Positions 18,606-27,409 of a stretch of DNA of 64,000 nucleotides are shown piece after piece; position 1 is the stretch's first letter; each line of letters begins with the position of its first letter. The notes beneath the pieces are model-generated. The model was not told the origin of the DNA. It saw only the letters and a list, made by a program, of their open reading frames with translations, and did no database searches. Made by a program: the position numbers and the translations under genes. Origin of the DNA: Acidobacteriaceae bacterium KBS 83 (GTDB lineage Bacteria > Acidobacteriota > Terriglobia > Terriglobales > Acidobacteriaceae). The DNA lies in assembly GCA_000381585.1 (NCBI GenBank), contig KB906734.1, forward strand, positions 682,001-746,000. Direction: 5' to 3'.

Positions 18606-18965
18606 ATGAGCACTGCACCCACCACCCCGGAGAAGTACTTGGTCGCCTTCGTCATTCAGGGCGACACGATGTTCAAAATTACGGCCGACAGCATCATTCA
18701 GGCCACGGGTGGCGCTGCAGGTCTGGCATCCTTTGACGGCGTGGCCAAGCTGAAGGCCGCCGCGGCCCTGGTGGAGCTCACCAATACACATAACGAGCGT
18801 CCTGAGGAGTTGCGCCAGATGGCGCGCGAGATGGCGGGCGAAGGCATGCGCCTGCTGGCGCGCGCAGGCGCGGGCGGGCGCGTAGTGGTAGCCAGCGGCT
18901 CAGCCGAGCGTCCTCAGAGTCAGTCTGTTGTTGGACCGGTGCCGGTCGAAGTCAATCTCGCCTGA
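18606..18965 (+). CDS. Small conserved-looking protein of unknown function
   Basis: This 119-residue soluble protein has no signal peptide or transmembrane segment. The start is at ATG 18606, preceded by GAGAGGATTG. The sequence begins with a YLVAFVIQGDTMFKI beta-hairpin-like stretch. An Ala-rich helical middle (FDGVAKLKAAAALVELT) leads to a REMAGEGMRLLARAG helix and a Val/Ser/Pro tail. I do not recognise the family. It lies upstream of the pseudokinase-SPOR gene but is probably separated from it by a terminator. Confidence 0.55.
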   Translation: MSTAPTTPEKYLVAFVIQGDTMFKITADSIIQATGGAAGLASFDGVAKLKAAAALVELTNTHNERPEELRQMAREMAGEGMRLLARAGAGGRVVVASGSAERPQSQSVVGPVPVEVNLA

Positions 18966-19007
18966 AGACGGCAGATAGTAGACTCACCAGAGAACAGAAC
19001 AATGCAG

Positions 19008-19038
19008 CCGGGCGCCGCGAACATCGCGCCCGGTATTT
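19008..19038 (+). terminator. Hairpin downstream of the 119-residue protein
   Basis: CCGGGCGC (19008-19015) and GCGCCCGG (19026-19033) form a perfect 8-bp stem with a 10-base loop, followed by TATTTG. It is a plausible weak intrinsic terminator 43 bases after the stop. Confidence 0.55.
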
Positions 19039-19135
19039 GCTGCGTGTGAGCTTTTCAGCTGCGCCGGCGGGACCTTCCTTGCGGAGTGGCGCGAACTTGC
19101 TGCTGCTTCTGCCCGGAACTCCACCTAGGGGATGA

Positions 19136-20479
19136 ATGTACATGCCGCTCTGGAACGAGATCGAAGGACACACACTCGACGGCCTCACGCTGGGCAAACT
19201 GCTGCGCAGCGAGGGTCGCACCGCATGGTTCTCCACCGTTGGCCCGGACGGAGAGCCGGCGGTGCTCAGCGTCTTCGAGGCGCTAAACGATGAGGAGGCC
19301 GTCGAAGCACGCCTCCAGGCAGCCGCTCGCGTCCAGCATCCCGGCCTCCACGTAATCCGCAAGGTCGGCTCCGGGCGTCTGGAGGATGAGTCGCTCGTAT
19401 ATGCGCTCATGGAGCCATTCGACCAGACGTTGACGGAGGTGCTGCGCGATCGCCCGCTTACGCCAGACGAAACGCGCGAAGTCACAGAGAGTCTGCTGAG
19501 TGCTCTTGAAACCGTCGAAGCCGCTGGCCTCTATCACGGCCATGTGGATGCTTCGGGCGTTCTCGGCGTGGGTGACAACATCAAGCTGCGCAGCGATTGC
19601 CTGACCCAGCGCCACGGCCAAAGCGATGCTCCTGCGTTGGCCGCCCTGATCTACAACGCACTTACCGGCCGCCGCTTTTCGAGCGAGCGCGACGCACTGC
19701 AGCTTCCCGCTCCATTCGCCACCCTGGTGCGCGCAGGCGCAGGCAACAACGCCTCGCTGGCCGCTATGCGCCGTGTGCTGAGCGCGCCCCCTGTGACAAA
19801 TGCCGGAGCCACGAACCCCTCGCCCGCAGCACCCGTAAGCGCAGCGGCTCCGTCGGTTAAGGGCAGTTCCGCGCCGCGCGATGCTGCACCAAAAGCGGCC
19901 GTTCCCAGTTCTCCGCGCAGGAGATACGATACGGAGGCAAGACCGCGCAAACGGCCGAGCGTTGCCATCGCCGCCGTTGTCCTGATGGTTATCGTCCTCG
20001 TGGTCTTTTGGTACGCCACAAAACGTCCCGCCCGCCACACCCCGATCAGCGGCGAAGCTCCCTCCCCGGCAAGCTCATCGCAACCAGCACCCGCGGGCGT
20101 TCCGCCGGCTGCAACTCCTGCCGGACATGCTGCTTCCACCATGGGTGCACCCCAAACCGTGAAGCCTTCGCCCGCAACCGGCACCAGACCTGCTCCCGCA
20201 AAGGCTCCTGCGGAGTCTCCATCTGCCGGTGCCGAGCGGAGCGTCTGGCACGTCGTCGCCTACACCTACACTCGCGAAGACGCTGCACAGCACATGGCAA
20301 CCGAACTTGCCGCGCAGTATCCCAAGCTTGAGCCGCAGGTCTTCTCTCCAACCGGGCATGCGCCGTTTCTGGTCACGCTTGGTGGCGGCATGAATCGCCA
20401 GGAGGCATTTGCGCGGCGAGATGCAGCGCGCGCTGCCGGTATGCCCTCCGATACCTACGCGCAGAACTTCCGTAAGTAG
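19136..20479 (+). CDS. Pseudokinase with transmembrane segment and SPOR-like domain
   Basis: This 447-residue protein has three parts. Residues 1 to about 215 resemble a Ser/Thr kinase fold, but the catalytic motifs are lost: the strand-3 Lys region reads AVLSVFEAL, and the HRD loop is YHGHVDASGVL with no Asp/Asn pair or DFG. An Ala/Ser/Pro linker follows, then one transmembrane helix at about 274-295 (VAIAAVVLMVIVLVVFWYA). The C-terminal end (about 368-447, WHVVAYTYTREDAAQHMATEL onward) resembles a SPOR repeat, the domain that binds denuded glycan strands at septa. That orientation places the pseudokinase inside and SPOR outside. ATG 19142 is an alternative start. Role in division is inference. 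Confidence 0.7.
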   Translation: MYMPLWNEIEGHTLDGLTLGKLLRSEGRTAWFSTVGPDGEPAVLSVFEALNDEEAVEARLQAAARVQHPGLHVIRKVGSGRLEDESLVYALMEPFDQTLTEVLRDRPLTPDETREVTESLLSALETVEAAGLYHGHVDASGVLGVGDNIKLRSDCLTQRHGQSDAPALAALIYNALTGRRFSSERDALQLPAPFATLVRAGAGNNASLAAMRRVLSAPPVTNAGATNPSPAAPVSAAAPSVKGSSAPRDAAPKAAVPSSPRRRYDTEARPRKRPSVAIAAVVLMVIVLVVFWYATKRPARHTPISGEAPSPASSSQPAPAGVPPAATPAGHAASTMGAPQTVKPSPATGTRPAPAKAPAESPSAGAERSVWHVVAYTYTREDAAQHMATELAAQYPKLEPQVFSPTGHAPFLVTLGGGMNRQEAFARRDAARAAGMPSDTYAQNFRK

Positions 20480-20509
20480 ACGCGCAAGCCGATTGATACA
20501 CTCCGGATT

Positions 20510-21544
20510 GTGAAGCGCAGCGACAACGATCCGGAGCGGCTGGTTTCGGCAACACGTGGCGAAGAGGACAGTTCTTTTGAGCTGAAGCTGCGGCCCCGCC
20601 GACTGGCAGAGTTCATCGGCCAGAACAAGGCAAAGGAGCAACTGGCGATCGCGCTTGAGGCGGCCAGGAGCCGCGGCGAGGCGCTGGATCATGTGTTGCT
20701 CTTCGGGCCGCCCGGCCTGGGCAAAACCACGCTCGCATCCATCATCGCGAATGAGCTTGACGTCGGCTTCCAGCAGACTTCCGGGCCGGCACTGCAGATT
20801 CAGGGCGACCTTACTGCCATCCTCACCAACCTGCGCGAGCGCCAGGTGCTTTTCCTGGACGAAATCCACCGCGTGCAGCCGGTGCTCGAAGAGAAGCTTT
20901 ACACCGCCCTCGAGGATTACAAGCTCGACATCATCATCGGGCAGGGCCCGGCGGCGCGCACCCACGTCATGGATATCCGGCCCTTCACCTTCGTCGCCGC
21001 AACCACCCGTCCGGGCCTGCTTTCGTCACCGCTCCGGTCACGTTTTGGCATCCTGCTCCGTCTCGAGTTCTACACCGAGGACGAGCTCCGCTACGTCGTC
21101 GAACGTTCGGCCGAGGTGCTGCAGGTGCCCATCGACCCGGACGGAGCTTCCGAGATCGCGCTCCGCTCACGCGGCACGCCCCGCATCGCCAACCGGCTGC
21201 TGCGCCGCGTGCGGGATTATGCCCAGGTCCGGGGCAGTGGCACCATTGACCGCTCCACCGCGCAGGCCGCTCTCAAGATGCTCGAAGTCGATGCGCATGG
21301 CTTCGACGAACTCGACCGGCGCCTTCTGCTGACCATCATTGAGAAATACGATGGCGGCCCGGTCGGCCTGAACACCCTCGCCGCTACGCTCGCCGAGGAA
21401 GAAGATGCGCTTGAAGAGGTTTACGAGCCCTTCCTGATCCAGATCGGCTTTCTCGACCGCACACCACGCGGACGCGTCGCCACGCGCCTGGCCTACGAGC
21501 ATTTCAACCTGCCGTTGCCGCGCAGGGCGAACATGCTGTTTTAG
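20510..21544 (+). CDS. ruvB: Holliday junction branch migration ATPase RuvB
   Basis: This 344-residue AAA+ motor, with RuvA, drives branch migration of Holliday junctions. Walker A is GPPGLGKTT (about residues 66-74) and Walker B is LFLDEIH (114-120). Sensor 1 is VAATTRPG, and the arginine-finger region is SPLRSRFGI. The C-terminal winged helix includes [21 protein letters not shown] and RTPRGRVAT. It starts at GTG 20510, 30 bases after the upstream stop; no ATG fits better. ruvA and ruvC are not in the window. Confidence 0.97.
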   Translation: MKRSDNDPERLVSATRGEEDSSFELKLRPRRLAEFIGQNKAKEQLAIALEAARSRGEALDHVLLFGPPGLGKTTLASIIANELDVGFQQTSGPALQIQGDLTAILTNLRERQVLFLDEIHRVQPVLEEKLYTALEDYKLDIIIGQGPAARTHVMDIRPFTFVAATTRPGLLSSPLRSRFGILLRLEFYTEDELRYVVERSAEVLQVPIDPDGASEIALRSRGTPRIANRLLRRVRDYAQVRGSGTIDRSTAQAALKMLEVDAHGFDELDRRLLLTIIEKYDGGPVGLNTLAATLAEEEDALEEVYEPFLIQIGFLDRTPRGRVATRLAYEHFNLPLPRRANMLF

Positions 21545-21646
21545 CAGCCAACCCGTCGCGGTTGCCGCCCGCCCACCTTGTTGCTAACGTGAAGAGAGCC
21601 GCAGCCCGTGTGCCTGCGGCCGCAGTCTCTGCGTCACAGGAGTGCC

Positions 21647-22660
21647 ATGCCGCCTTCCGCCTTGCCCATTGCGATCTATTACGAGCAGCCCAACTGGTTC
21701 AAGCCTCTTTTTGCCGAACTCGACCGACGCAGCGCCAGCTACGTCAAGCTGCACGCGCCCGACCACACCTTCGCGCCGGAGCAGCATCCCGAGCAGGAAT
21801 ACGCGCTGGTTTTCAACCGCATGAGCCCCTCGGCCTGGAACCGCGATCATGGCGACCAGATCTTCTACACTCTGAGCTTTCTCGATCACCTCGAGCGACG
21901 AGGCGTTCGCGTCATCAACGGCCTCAAGGCATTCCGTACCGAGCTATCGAAGGCCGCACAGCTCTCGCTGCTTGAAGACCTCGGTCTGCCCTATCCGAAG
22001 GCGCGCGTCATCCATCGCGCCGCACAGGCCACTTCCGTTACGGAAGGTCTCCGCTGGCCCGTCGTCGTCAAGCCGAACATCGGGGGCAGCGGCGCCGGCG
22101 TCAAACGCTTCGATCACCCAACGCAACTAGCCGCGGCCGCTGCGCAACCCGCCGGCACACCGGACGGACTTGCACTCGGCATGGATTCCACCGCGCTCGT
22201 ACAGGAGTTCATTCCTGCTCGCGAAGCGCACATCGTGCGCGTTGAGGTGCTGAACGGCCGCTATCTCTACGCCATCAAAGTCCACATCACCGGCGAAACC
22301 TTCGACCTCTGCCCGGCGGACATCTGCCGCACCACCAGCGGCGTTGAACTCAACCGCGCTGCATGCGCCATCGATGCCCCAAAGACCGGACTTCGCGTGG
22401 AAGGCTTCGAACCGTCGCGCGAAGTCATTGCTGACGTCGAACGCATCATGCAGCACGCCGGCATCGAGATCGGCGGCGTCGAATACATCACCGACGACCG
22501 CGACGGTCAGCGCCTCTACTACGACATCAACGCGCTCTCGAACTTCGTCGCTGACGGCGTCAACGTAGTCCGCTTTGATCCGTTCGCCAAGCTTGCTGAC
22601 TGGCTCGAAGCGGAAGCTGCCAAATCCTCGCGCATCCCCGAGCTGATTCATGGCCGATAG
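21647..22660 (+). CDS. RimK-like ATP-grasp ligase of unknown substrate
   Basis: This is a 337-residue ATP-grasp protein. An N-terminal preATP-grasp part (IAIYYEQPNWFKPLFAELD to about residue 95) is followed by WPVVVKPNIGGSGAGVKRFD. That segment gives the ATP-binding Lys and Gly-rich loop; LVQEFIPAREAHIVRVEVLNG and YDINALSNFV, with a metal-binding Asn, follow. The family joins carboxylates to amines (RimK, glutathione synthetase, D-Ala ligase). ATG 21647 follows ACAGGAG; a longer frame from 21608 is less likely. It overlaps the downstream monooxygenase by 11 bases, so the two proteins are probably made together. Confidence 0.78.
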   Translation: MPPSALPIAIYYEQPNWFKPLFAELDRRSASYVKLHAPDHTFAPEQHPEQEYALVFNRMSPSAWNRDHGDQIFYTLSFLDHLERRGVRVINGLKAFRTELSKAAQLSLLEDLGLPYPKARVIHRAAQATSVTEGLRWPVVVKPNIGGSGAGVKRFDHPTQLAAAAAQPAGTPDGLALGMDSTALVQEFIPAREAHIVRVEVLNGRYLYAIKVHITGETFDLCPADICRTTSGVELNRAACAIDAPKTGLRVEGFEPSREVIADVERIMQHAGIEIGGVEYITDDRDGQRLYYDINALSNFVADGVNVVRFDPFAKLADWLEAEAAKSSRIPELIHGR

Positions 22661-23696
22661 CACACGCCCTCAAATGCGCTACGGCTTCTGGATGCCTGTC
22701 TTCGGAGGCTGGCTACGCAACGTCGAAGACGAGAACATGGCTGCAACCTGGGAGTACGTGCGCGATCTCACCCTACACGCCGAAGCACTGGGCTATGACT
22801 TGTCGCTCATTGCAGAGCTGAACCTCAATGACATCAAAGGCGTCGAGGCGCCGTCGCTCGATGCCTGGTCTACTGCCGCCGCACTTGCCGCGATCACGAA
22901 AAAGATGGAGCTGATGGTTGCGGTGCGCCCGACCTTCCACAACCCCGCGCTGCTGGCCAAGGAGGCTGCAAATATCGACCACATCGCCAATGGCCGGCTT
23001 ACGCTGAATGTCGTCTCCAGCTGGTGGGCCGATGAAGCGACCAAATACGGCGTGCACTTCGACACGCACGACGACCGCTACGCGCGCACTTCGGAGTGGT
23101 TGGACGTGATCGACGGTTGCTGGCAGCAGCAGCATTTCAACTACAGCGGTCGTTACTATTCCGTGGCCGACAACGTGCTTTCGCCCAAGCCGGTGCGCCG
23201 TCCACGCCCGACTCTTTATGCCGGCGGCGAAAGCGAGACCGCGAAGAACCTGATTGCAAGCAAGTGTGACGCTTATCTGATGCACGGTGATCCGCCGGAG
23301 ATCGTCGGCCGCAAAATTGCCGACATGCGGGAGAGGCGCGAGCGCCTCAAACTGCCCCCGATGACCTACGGCGTCGCCGGTTATGCGATCGTTCGCGACA
23401 CCGAAAGCGAGGCGCAGCGCGAAGTGACGCGCATCACGGATGTGCAGCAATCCGCGCGCGGCTACCAGAACTATCAACAATGGGTGACCGGCTCGAAGCT
23501 CGAGCAGAAGGTCTCACTCGAGGATTACTCCGTTTCGAATCGTGGCTTGCGGAGCGGACTGGTCGGCACGCCGGAGCAGGTCAAGGACCGTGTCGCTGCT
23601 TTCGAGGAAGTAGGAGTGGACCTGCTGCTGTTGCAATCAAGCCCGCAGCGAGAAGAGATGGAGCGCTTCGCCTCTCAGGTGATGCCGAGTCGTTAA
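22650..23696 (+). CDS. LLM-class FMNH2-dependent monooxygenase (SsuD/SfnG-like)
   Basis: This 348-residue luciferase-like TIM-barrel protein includes SLIAELNLNDIKG, VAVRPTFHNPALLAKEAANIDHI, NGRLTLNVVSSWW and HDDRYARTSEWL. These are typical of alkanesulfonate/dimethyl-sulfone-type monooxygenases that need reduced FMN. No flavin reductase or sulfonate ABC transporter is adjacent. Instead it overlaps an ATP-grasp ligase by 11 bases, so a role in modifying a ligated product is as plausible as sulfur acquisition. Its stop overlaps the convergent phosphoesterase stop by 3-4 bases. Confidence 0.82.
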   Translation: MADSTRPQMRYGFWMPVFGGWLRNVEDENMAATWEYVRDLTLHAEALGYDLSLIAELNLNDIKGVEAPSLDAWSTAAALAAITKKMELMVAVRPTFHNPALLAKEAANIDHIANGRLTLNVVSSWWADEATKYGVHFDTHDDRYARTSEWLDVIDGCWQQQHFNYSGRYYSVADNVLSPKPVRRPRPTLYAGGESETAKNLIASKCDAYLMHGDPPEIVGRKIADMRERRERLKLPPMTYGVAGYAIVRDTESEAQREVTRITDVQQSARGYQNYQQWVTGSKLEQKVSLEDYSVSNRGLRSGLVGTPEQVKDRVAAFEEVGVDLLLLQSSPQREEMERFASQVMPSR

Positions 23697-24445
23697 AGAC
23701 CATTGGCCAGCCGGGTAGCCAGCCTCTCCGGCAATCCCGCCGCCAGGATTTTCTTCTGAGCGCGGTCCAGATCGTATGGCACGCGATAAAAACGCACCAC
23801 CGACACCACATCGTCGTACAGCGCAAATCCCGCGCGCCAGTCGCCGTCACGAGGCTGCCCCACGGAACCAGGGTTCAGCAAATAACGCACTCCGCGGCGC
23901 ATCGGCAGATCGAAGAACTCTTCATTGTGTTTCGAGGTGTACTCCGGCTTGAAGACATACCAGCCGTCGTCGCTGCGCACGAAGCCGCCCTGCACATGTG
24001 TGTGACCGTAAAACTCTACCCATGCGCTTGGCGCCGCCTGCAGCGCGTCAATCGCCTCACCCAGCGTCTGAACATAGATATCCTCATCCGCTGCCGATCC
24101 ATGCACGCACACGAGCCCCTCGCCCACCTCGACCGGGCCCTGCGGTAGGTCGCAGAGCCATTTGCGGCGGCTGCGAGATAGTTGCCCGTGCGTCCATTCG
24201 GCAGCCTGGCGCGCCACCGGATTGAAGTCATCGAGCGATGTCAGGCCGCAGCACGCGCGGTCGTGATTCCCGCGCACGTACACGCTGTTCAGCTCTTTCA
24301 GGCACACAATGGTTTCGTTCGGCGAGGCGCCATAACCAACCACGTCTCCAAGATTCCAGACAATGTCATGCTCGGGCGCCGCCGCCAGCACGGCGGCCAA
24401 TGCCTGCATGTTTGCGTGAATGTCTGAAAGAATGAGAGCACGCAT
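23693..24445 (-). CDS. Calcineurin-like metallophosphoesterase (YfcE/MJ0936-like)
   Basis: This 250-residue binuclear metallophosphoesterase shows all metal motifs in order: ILSDIHAN (Asp8, His10), NLGDVVGYG, VRGNHDRAC, VCVHGS, and FYGHTHVQGGF near residue 150. NPGSVGQPRDGD follows, typical of the small YfcE/diadenosine-tetraphosphatase-like group. The substrate is unknown. ATG 24445 is chosen because similarity starts at MRALILSDIH; an upstream in-frame start at 24754 would run into the ABC gene. It converges with the monooxygenase with overlapping stop codons. Confidence 0.88.
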   Translation of the reverse strand: MRALILSDIHANMQALAAVLAAAPEHDIVWNLGDVVGYGASPNETIVCLKELNSVYVRGNHDRACCGLTSLDDFNPVARQAAEWTHGQLSRSRRKWLCDLPQGPVEVGEGLVCVHGSAADEDIYVQTLGEAIDALQAAPSAWVEFYGHTHVQGGFVRSDDGWYVFKPEYTSKHNEEFFDLPMRRGVRYLLNPGSVGQPRDGDWRAGFALYDDVVSVVRFYRVPYDLDRAQKKILAAGLPERLATRLANGL

Positions 24446-24555
24446 GATCGGGGGCCTGGGGAAGTATTTTAGAAATTCGAAACTACTGCGACCTATAGTT
24501 TTAACTTGATCCTTTGAGATCTGCTTCAGGATGTCACGAATAAGCTTCGCTGCCG

Positions 24556-25455
24556 CTAGGAAAGCGCGCGAACCTGGTGACCAATGTCGTACTCCGTCCA
24601 TGACCCGGGCGTGGCATATGCCTCGGGGGGCAGCGTCGACAGAGGCTGCATCCGGTTCGTAGCCAGCGTGGGCACAGCTCCCAGCAGGCTGCGCGTGTAA
24701 GGATGTCGAGGGGTGTGAAAAATTTGCTCGCGGCTGCCCTGCTCCAGCAGCCATCCGTGGCGCATCACCGCGACGCGATCCGCCACCTCCGCAACCACTG
24801 CGAGGTCATGTGAGATGAACAGCATTGCCAGACCGAACTGCTGTTGCAGATCGCGCAATAGCTTCAGGACCTGGGCCTGTACCGTTACGTCCAGGGCCGT
24901 CGTCGGTTCATCGGCAATCAGCAACTGTGGCCGGTTCGCAAGCGCCATAGCAATTAAGATGCGTTGCCGCTGCCCGCCGGAGAACTGATGCGGATAATCC
25001 CCGTATCGCTTTTCTGGTTCGGGCAGCGCAACAGCTTCAAGACTCGCAATCACTGCGCTGCGCACTTGGCGCCGCGTCAGGGTTGGCTGATGGGTCTCAA
25101 TCGCCTCTGCAATCTGCCGTCCCACAGGCATCACCGGATTCAGCGCTGTCATCGGCTCCTGAAAGATCATCGCGATGCGTCGGCCGCGATACCGGCGCAT
25201 TACCTCCGGTCGCAATCTAAGCAGATTCTCTCCGTCAAATCGAACACTGCCCCGCACCTCTGCTGCGCTTTCCAGCAGGCCGAGGATCGCGAGCGACGTC
25301 ACCGATTTTCCGGAGCCTGACTCTCCCACCAACCCCAGCACCTGGCCGGGCTCAATCGACAGGCTCAACTCATGCACCACGGGCTTGCCCCGAAAGGCAA
25401 CCGTCAATGAATCGATCGCAAGCAGCGGATTGCGCAATGATGAGTCGTTCGGCAC
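24556..25455 (-). CDS. OppD/DppD-family peptide ABC transporter ATPase, orphan
   Basis: This 299-residue ABC ATPase has Walker A GESGSGKS (about residues 44-51), the Q-loop IFQEPMTALNP, signature FSGGQRQRI, Walker B LLIADEPTTALDV and the H-loop ISHDL. The C-terminal RHPYTRSLLGAVP is the oligopeptide-transporter signature. It would energise import of oligopeptides or dipeptides. No permease, solute-binding protein or OppF partner flanks it, and the C-terminus is short, lacking a complete Fe-S-type tail. It must therefore join components encoded elsewhere. Confidence 0.88.
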   Translation of the reverse strand: MPNDSSLRNPLLAIDSLTVAFRGKPVVHELSLSIEPGQVLGLVGESGSGKSVTSLAILGLLESAAEVRGSVRFDGENLLRLRPEVMRRYRGRRIAMIFQEPMTALNPVMPVGRQIAEAIETHQPTLTRRQVRSAVIASLEAVALPEPEKRYGDYPHQFSGGQRQRILIAMALANRPQLLIADEPTTALDVTVQAQVLKLLRDLQQQFGLAMLFISHDLAVVAEVADRVAVMRHGWLLEQGSREQIFHTPRHPYTRSLLGAVPTLATNRMQPLSTLPPEAYATPGSWTEYDIGHQVRALS

Positions 25456-25501
25456 CGCCTCAGCGTACTACGTTTCGCGTCCTGGGTTAGACTTCTGCTC
25501 C

Positions 25502-26812
25502 ATGAGTGAAATTGCGAAACCTGCTGCCCTCTATGCGACCTTGTTGCTCTCCGCTCTTTCTTTCGCGTCGGCGCAAACTGCCGCACCAGCCGCCAACATC
25601 GATTTTGCGATTCACGACGGTGACCGCGTCGTCCTTTACGGCGACAGCATCACCGACCAGCGGCTCTATTCGACATTCATTGAGGAGTACGTGCTCACTC
25701 GTTTCCCCACCTGGAAGGTGCAGTGGACGCAATCCGGTGTCGGCGGCGACAAAGTCTCAGGCGGTGCGGCGGGGCCTATCGATCTGCGCATCCAGCGTGA
25801 CATCCTGCCCTACCGGCCCAACGTCGTGACCGTCATGTTGGGCATGAACGACGGCTACTACCGCCCGCCGAACGCAGCAGTGCAGAAAACCTACCAGGAC
25901 GGTTACGGATCCATGGTGGACACGATCATCAACGGCGCACCCGGCGTGAAGCTCACGCTCATCGGTCCATCGCCGTACGATGACATCACGCAGCCAACCC
26001 TGCACTACAACGAAGTCATGCAGGCCTATAGCGAGTTCGATCGGAAAGAGGCCGACCGCACCCGTCAGGGTTTCCTCGACTTCAACGCGCCCGTGGTTGA
26101 TGTGCTCCAGAAGGTCAAGGCCGCGCATCCGGATCTGGCGTCGCGGCTTATCCCCGATCGCGTTCATCCCGGTGAGGGCGTGCACTGGGTCATGGCAGCC
26201 GCGATTCTGAAGGCCTGGCATGCGCCGTCACTCGTCAGTAGCGTAACCATCGACGCGCACGCGGCGAAGGCCACAGACGTACAGAATGCCAGCGTCACCG
26301 ACGTGAAGCGTGAGAAGAAGACTGACGAGTTGCAGTGGACAGAGATCGAGAATGCCCTGCCATTGCCGCTGCCACTCAGCGCCACGGATCCGGTAACTGA
26401 CGCGGCTCTCGACGCAGGCGGCATCGTGGCTGCGCTTGATCAGGAGATGTTGACTGTCACGGGGCTCGCGGCAGGCTCTTACACTCTCACCATTGACGAT
26501 CAGTCTGTCGCCAACTTCACAGCGGATGCCCTGTCACATGGCGTCAACCTCGCGCGCATGACAACGCCAATGCTCCGTCAATCCCAAACCCTCGCCTGGG
26601 AGACAGACCATCGCAACGAGCTCGAACGTCAGCTCTTCACGCTGGTCGCGGGGACACACGAGCATCCTGAGGCAGCGCCCATGCCGGAACAGCAGGCCAT
26701 GGAGCAGGCCGTCGCATCATCCATCGAGCAGCAGCAGAAGGATGCCCAGCCAACAACGCATCACTTTGCGCTGAAGCCGGTCAAGTCCGCGGCGACAGTA
26801 ACGGGATCCTGA
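25502..26812 (+). CDS. Secreted SGNH/GDSL hydrolase with C-terminal extension
   Basis: This 436-residue protein has a signal peptide at residues 1-24 (ATLLLSALSFASAQ). The SGNH core has VVLYGDSITDQ with nucleophilic Ser49, a Gly block at GVGGDKVSG, MLGMNDGYY as the GxND block, and DRVHPGEGVHW as the Asp-His pair. After residue 250 a second beta-rich domain contains LTVTGLAAGSYTLTIDDQ. The Gln/Glu-rich C-terminus is of unknown use. Such enzymes deacetylate or de-esterify carbohydrates or lipids. ATG 25502 lies at the signal peptide; in-frame sequence from 25175 belongs to the ABC region. It is divergent from the orphan ATPase. Confidence 0.85.
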   Translation: MSEIAKPAALYATLLLSALSFASAQTAAPAANIDFAIHDGDRVVLYGDSITDQRLYSTFIEEYVLTRFPTWKVQWTQSGVGGDKVSGGAAGPIDLRIQRDILPYRPNVVTVMLGMNDGYYRPPNAAVQKTYQDGYGSMVDTIINGAPGVKLTLIGPSPYDDITQPTLHYNEVMQAYSEFDRKEADRTRQGFLDFNAPVVDVLQKVKAAHPDLASRLIPDRVHPGEGVHWVMAAAILKAWHAPSLVSSVTIDAHAAKATDVQNASVTDVKREKKTDELQWTEIENALPLPLPLSATDPVTDAALDAGGIVAALDQEMLTVTGLAAGSYTLTIDDQSVANFTADALSHGVNLARMTTPMLRQSQTLAWETDHRNELERQLFTLVAGTHEHPEAAPMPEQQAMEQAVASSIEQQQKDAQPTTHHFALKPVKSAATVTGS

Positions 26813-26815
26813 TCC

Positions 26816-27370
26816 CTACTTCCACTTGATATTGCAGCCAAGACTCGCGTGCTGCTCTTCGAGCGGCGACCTGCCCGCCAGCAGCGATTCCACAGCGCGG
26901 CGCAGGTCGCTGCCCGTCACCGGCATGCTCAGGCTGGGGCGGCTCGCATCGAACTGCCCGCGATAGACCAGCTTCAGATCTCGATCGTAGAGGAAGAAAT
27001 CCGGCGTGCATGCGGCATCATAGGTACGCGCAACCTGTTGTGATTCGTCGTAGAGATACGGAAAGGTGAAGCCGAGCCGCTTCGCCTGCGCGCGCATACC
27101 ATCTGGCGAATCCTCGGGAAACGCAATCGCGTCGTTGCTGCTGATACCAACGATGCCCAGTCCCTGTCCCGCGTAATCTCCAGCAAAACGTGCAATGCCC
27201 TGCTCGACATGCTTCACGAACGGGCAGTGAACGCAAAGGAACATGACCAGCAGGCCGCCGGCTCCTTTCACCTCATCCCGGTTCACCATCTTGCCGGAGA
27301 CAACATCGGGAAGAGAGAAGTCGGGGGCAGGCTTGCCCAGCGGCTGCATCGTGGATTCAGTTCGCGCCAT
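26816..27370 (-). CDS. Thioredoxin-fold protein (AhpC/TSA-redoxin type)
   Basis: This 184-residue single-domain redoxin has PAPDFSLPDVVSGK, VMFLCVHCPFVKHV, where CVHC forms a CxxC pair, and GISSNDA, DESQQVARTYDAACTPDFFLYD. This CVHCPFV subgroup is annotated as thioredoxin family proteins that usually take part in envelope or oxidative-stress redox control. No signal peptide is visible. It lies 39 bases downstream of the patatin-barrel gene on the same strand. An internal ATG at 27349 is an equally possible start. Confidence 0.85.
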   Translation of the reverse strand: MARTESTMQPLGKPAPDFSLPDVVSGKMVNRDEVKGAGGLLVMFLCVHCPFVKHVEQGIARFAGDYAGQGLGIVGISSNDAIAFPEDSPDGMRAQAKRLGFTFPYLYDESQQVARTYDAACTPDFFLYDRDLKLVYRGQFDASRPSLSMPVTGSDLRRAVESLLAGRSPLEEQHASLGCNIKWK

Positions 27371-27409
27371 GCCTACAGTCTAAGGCAGCCGCATACTCAC
27401 GCGCCTCGC

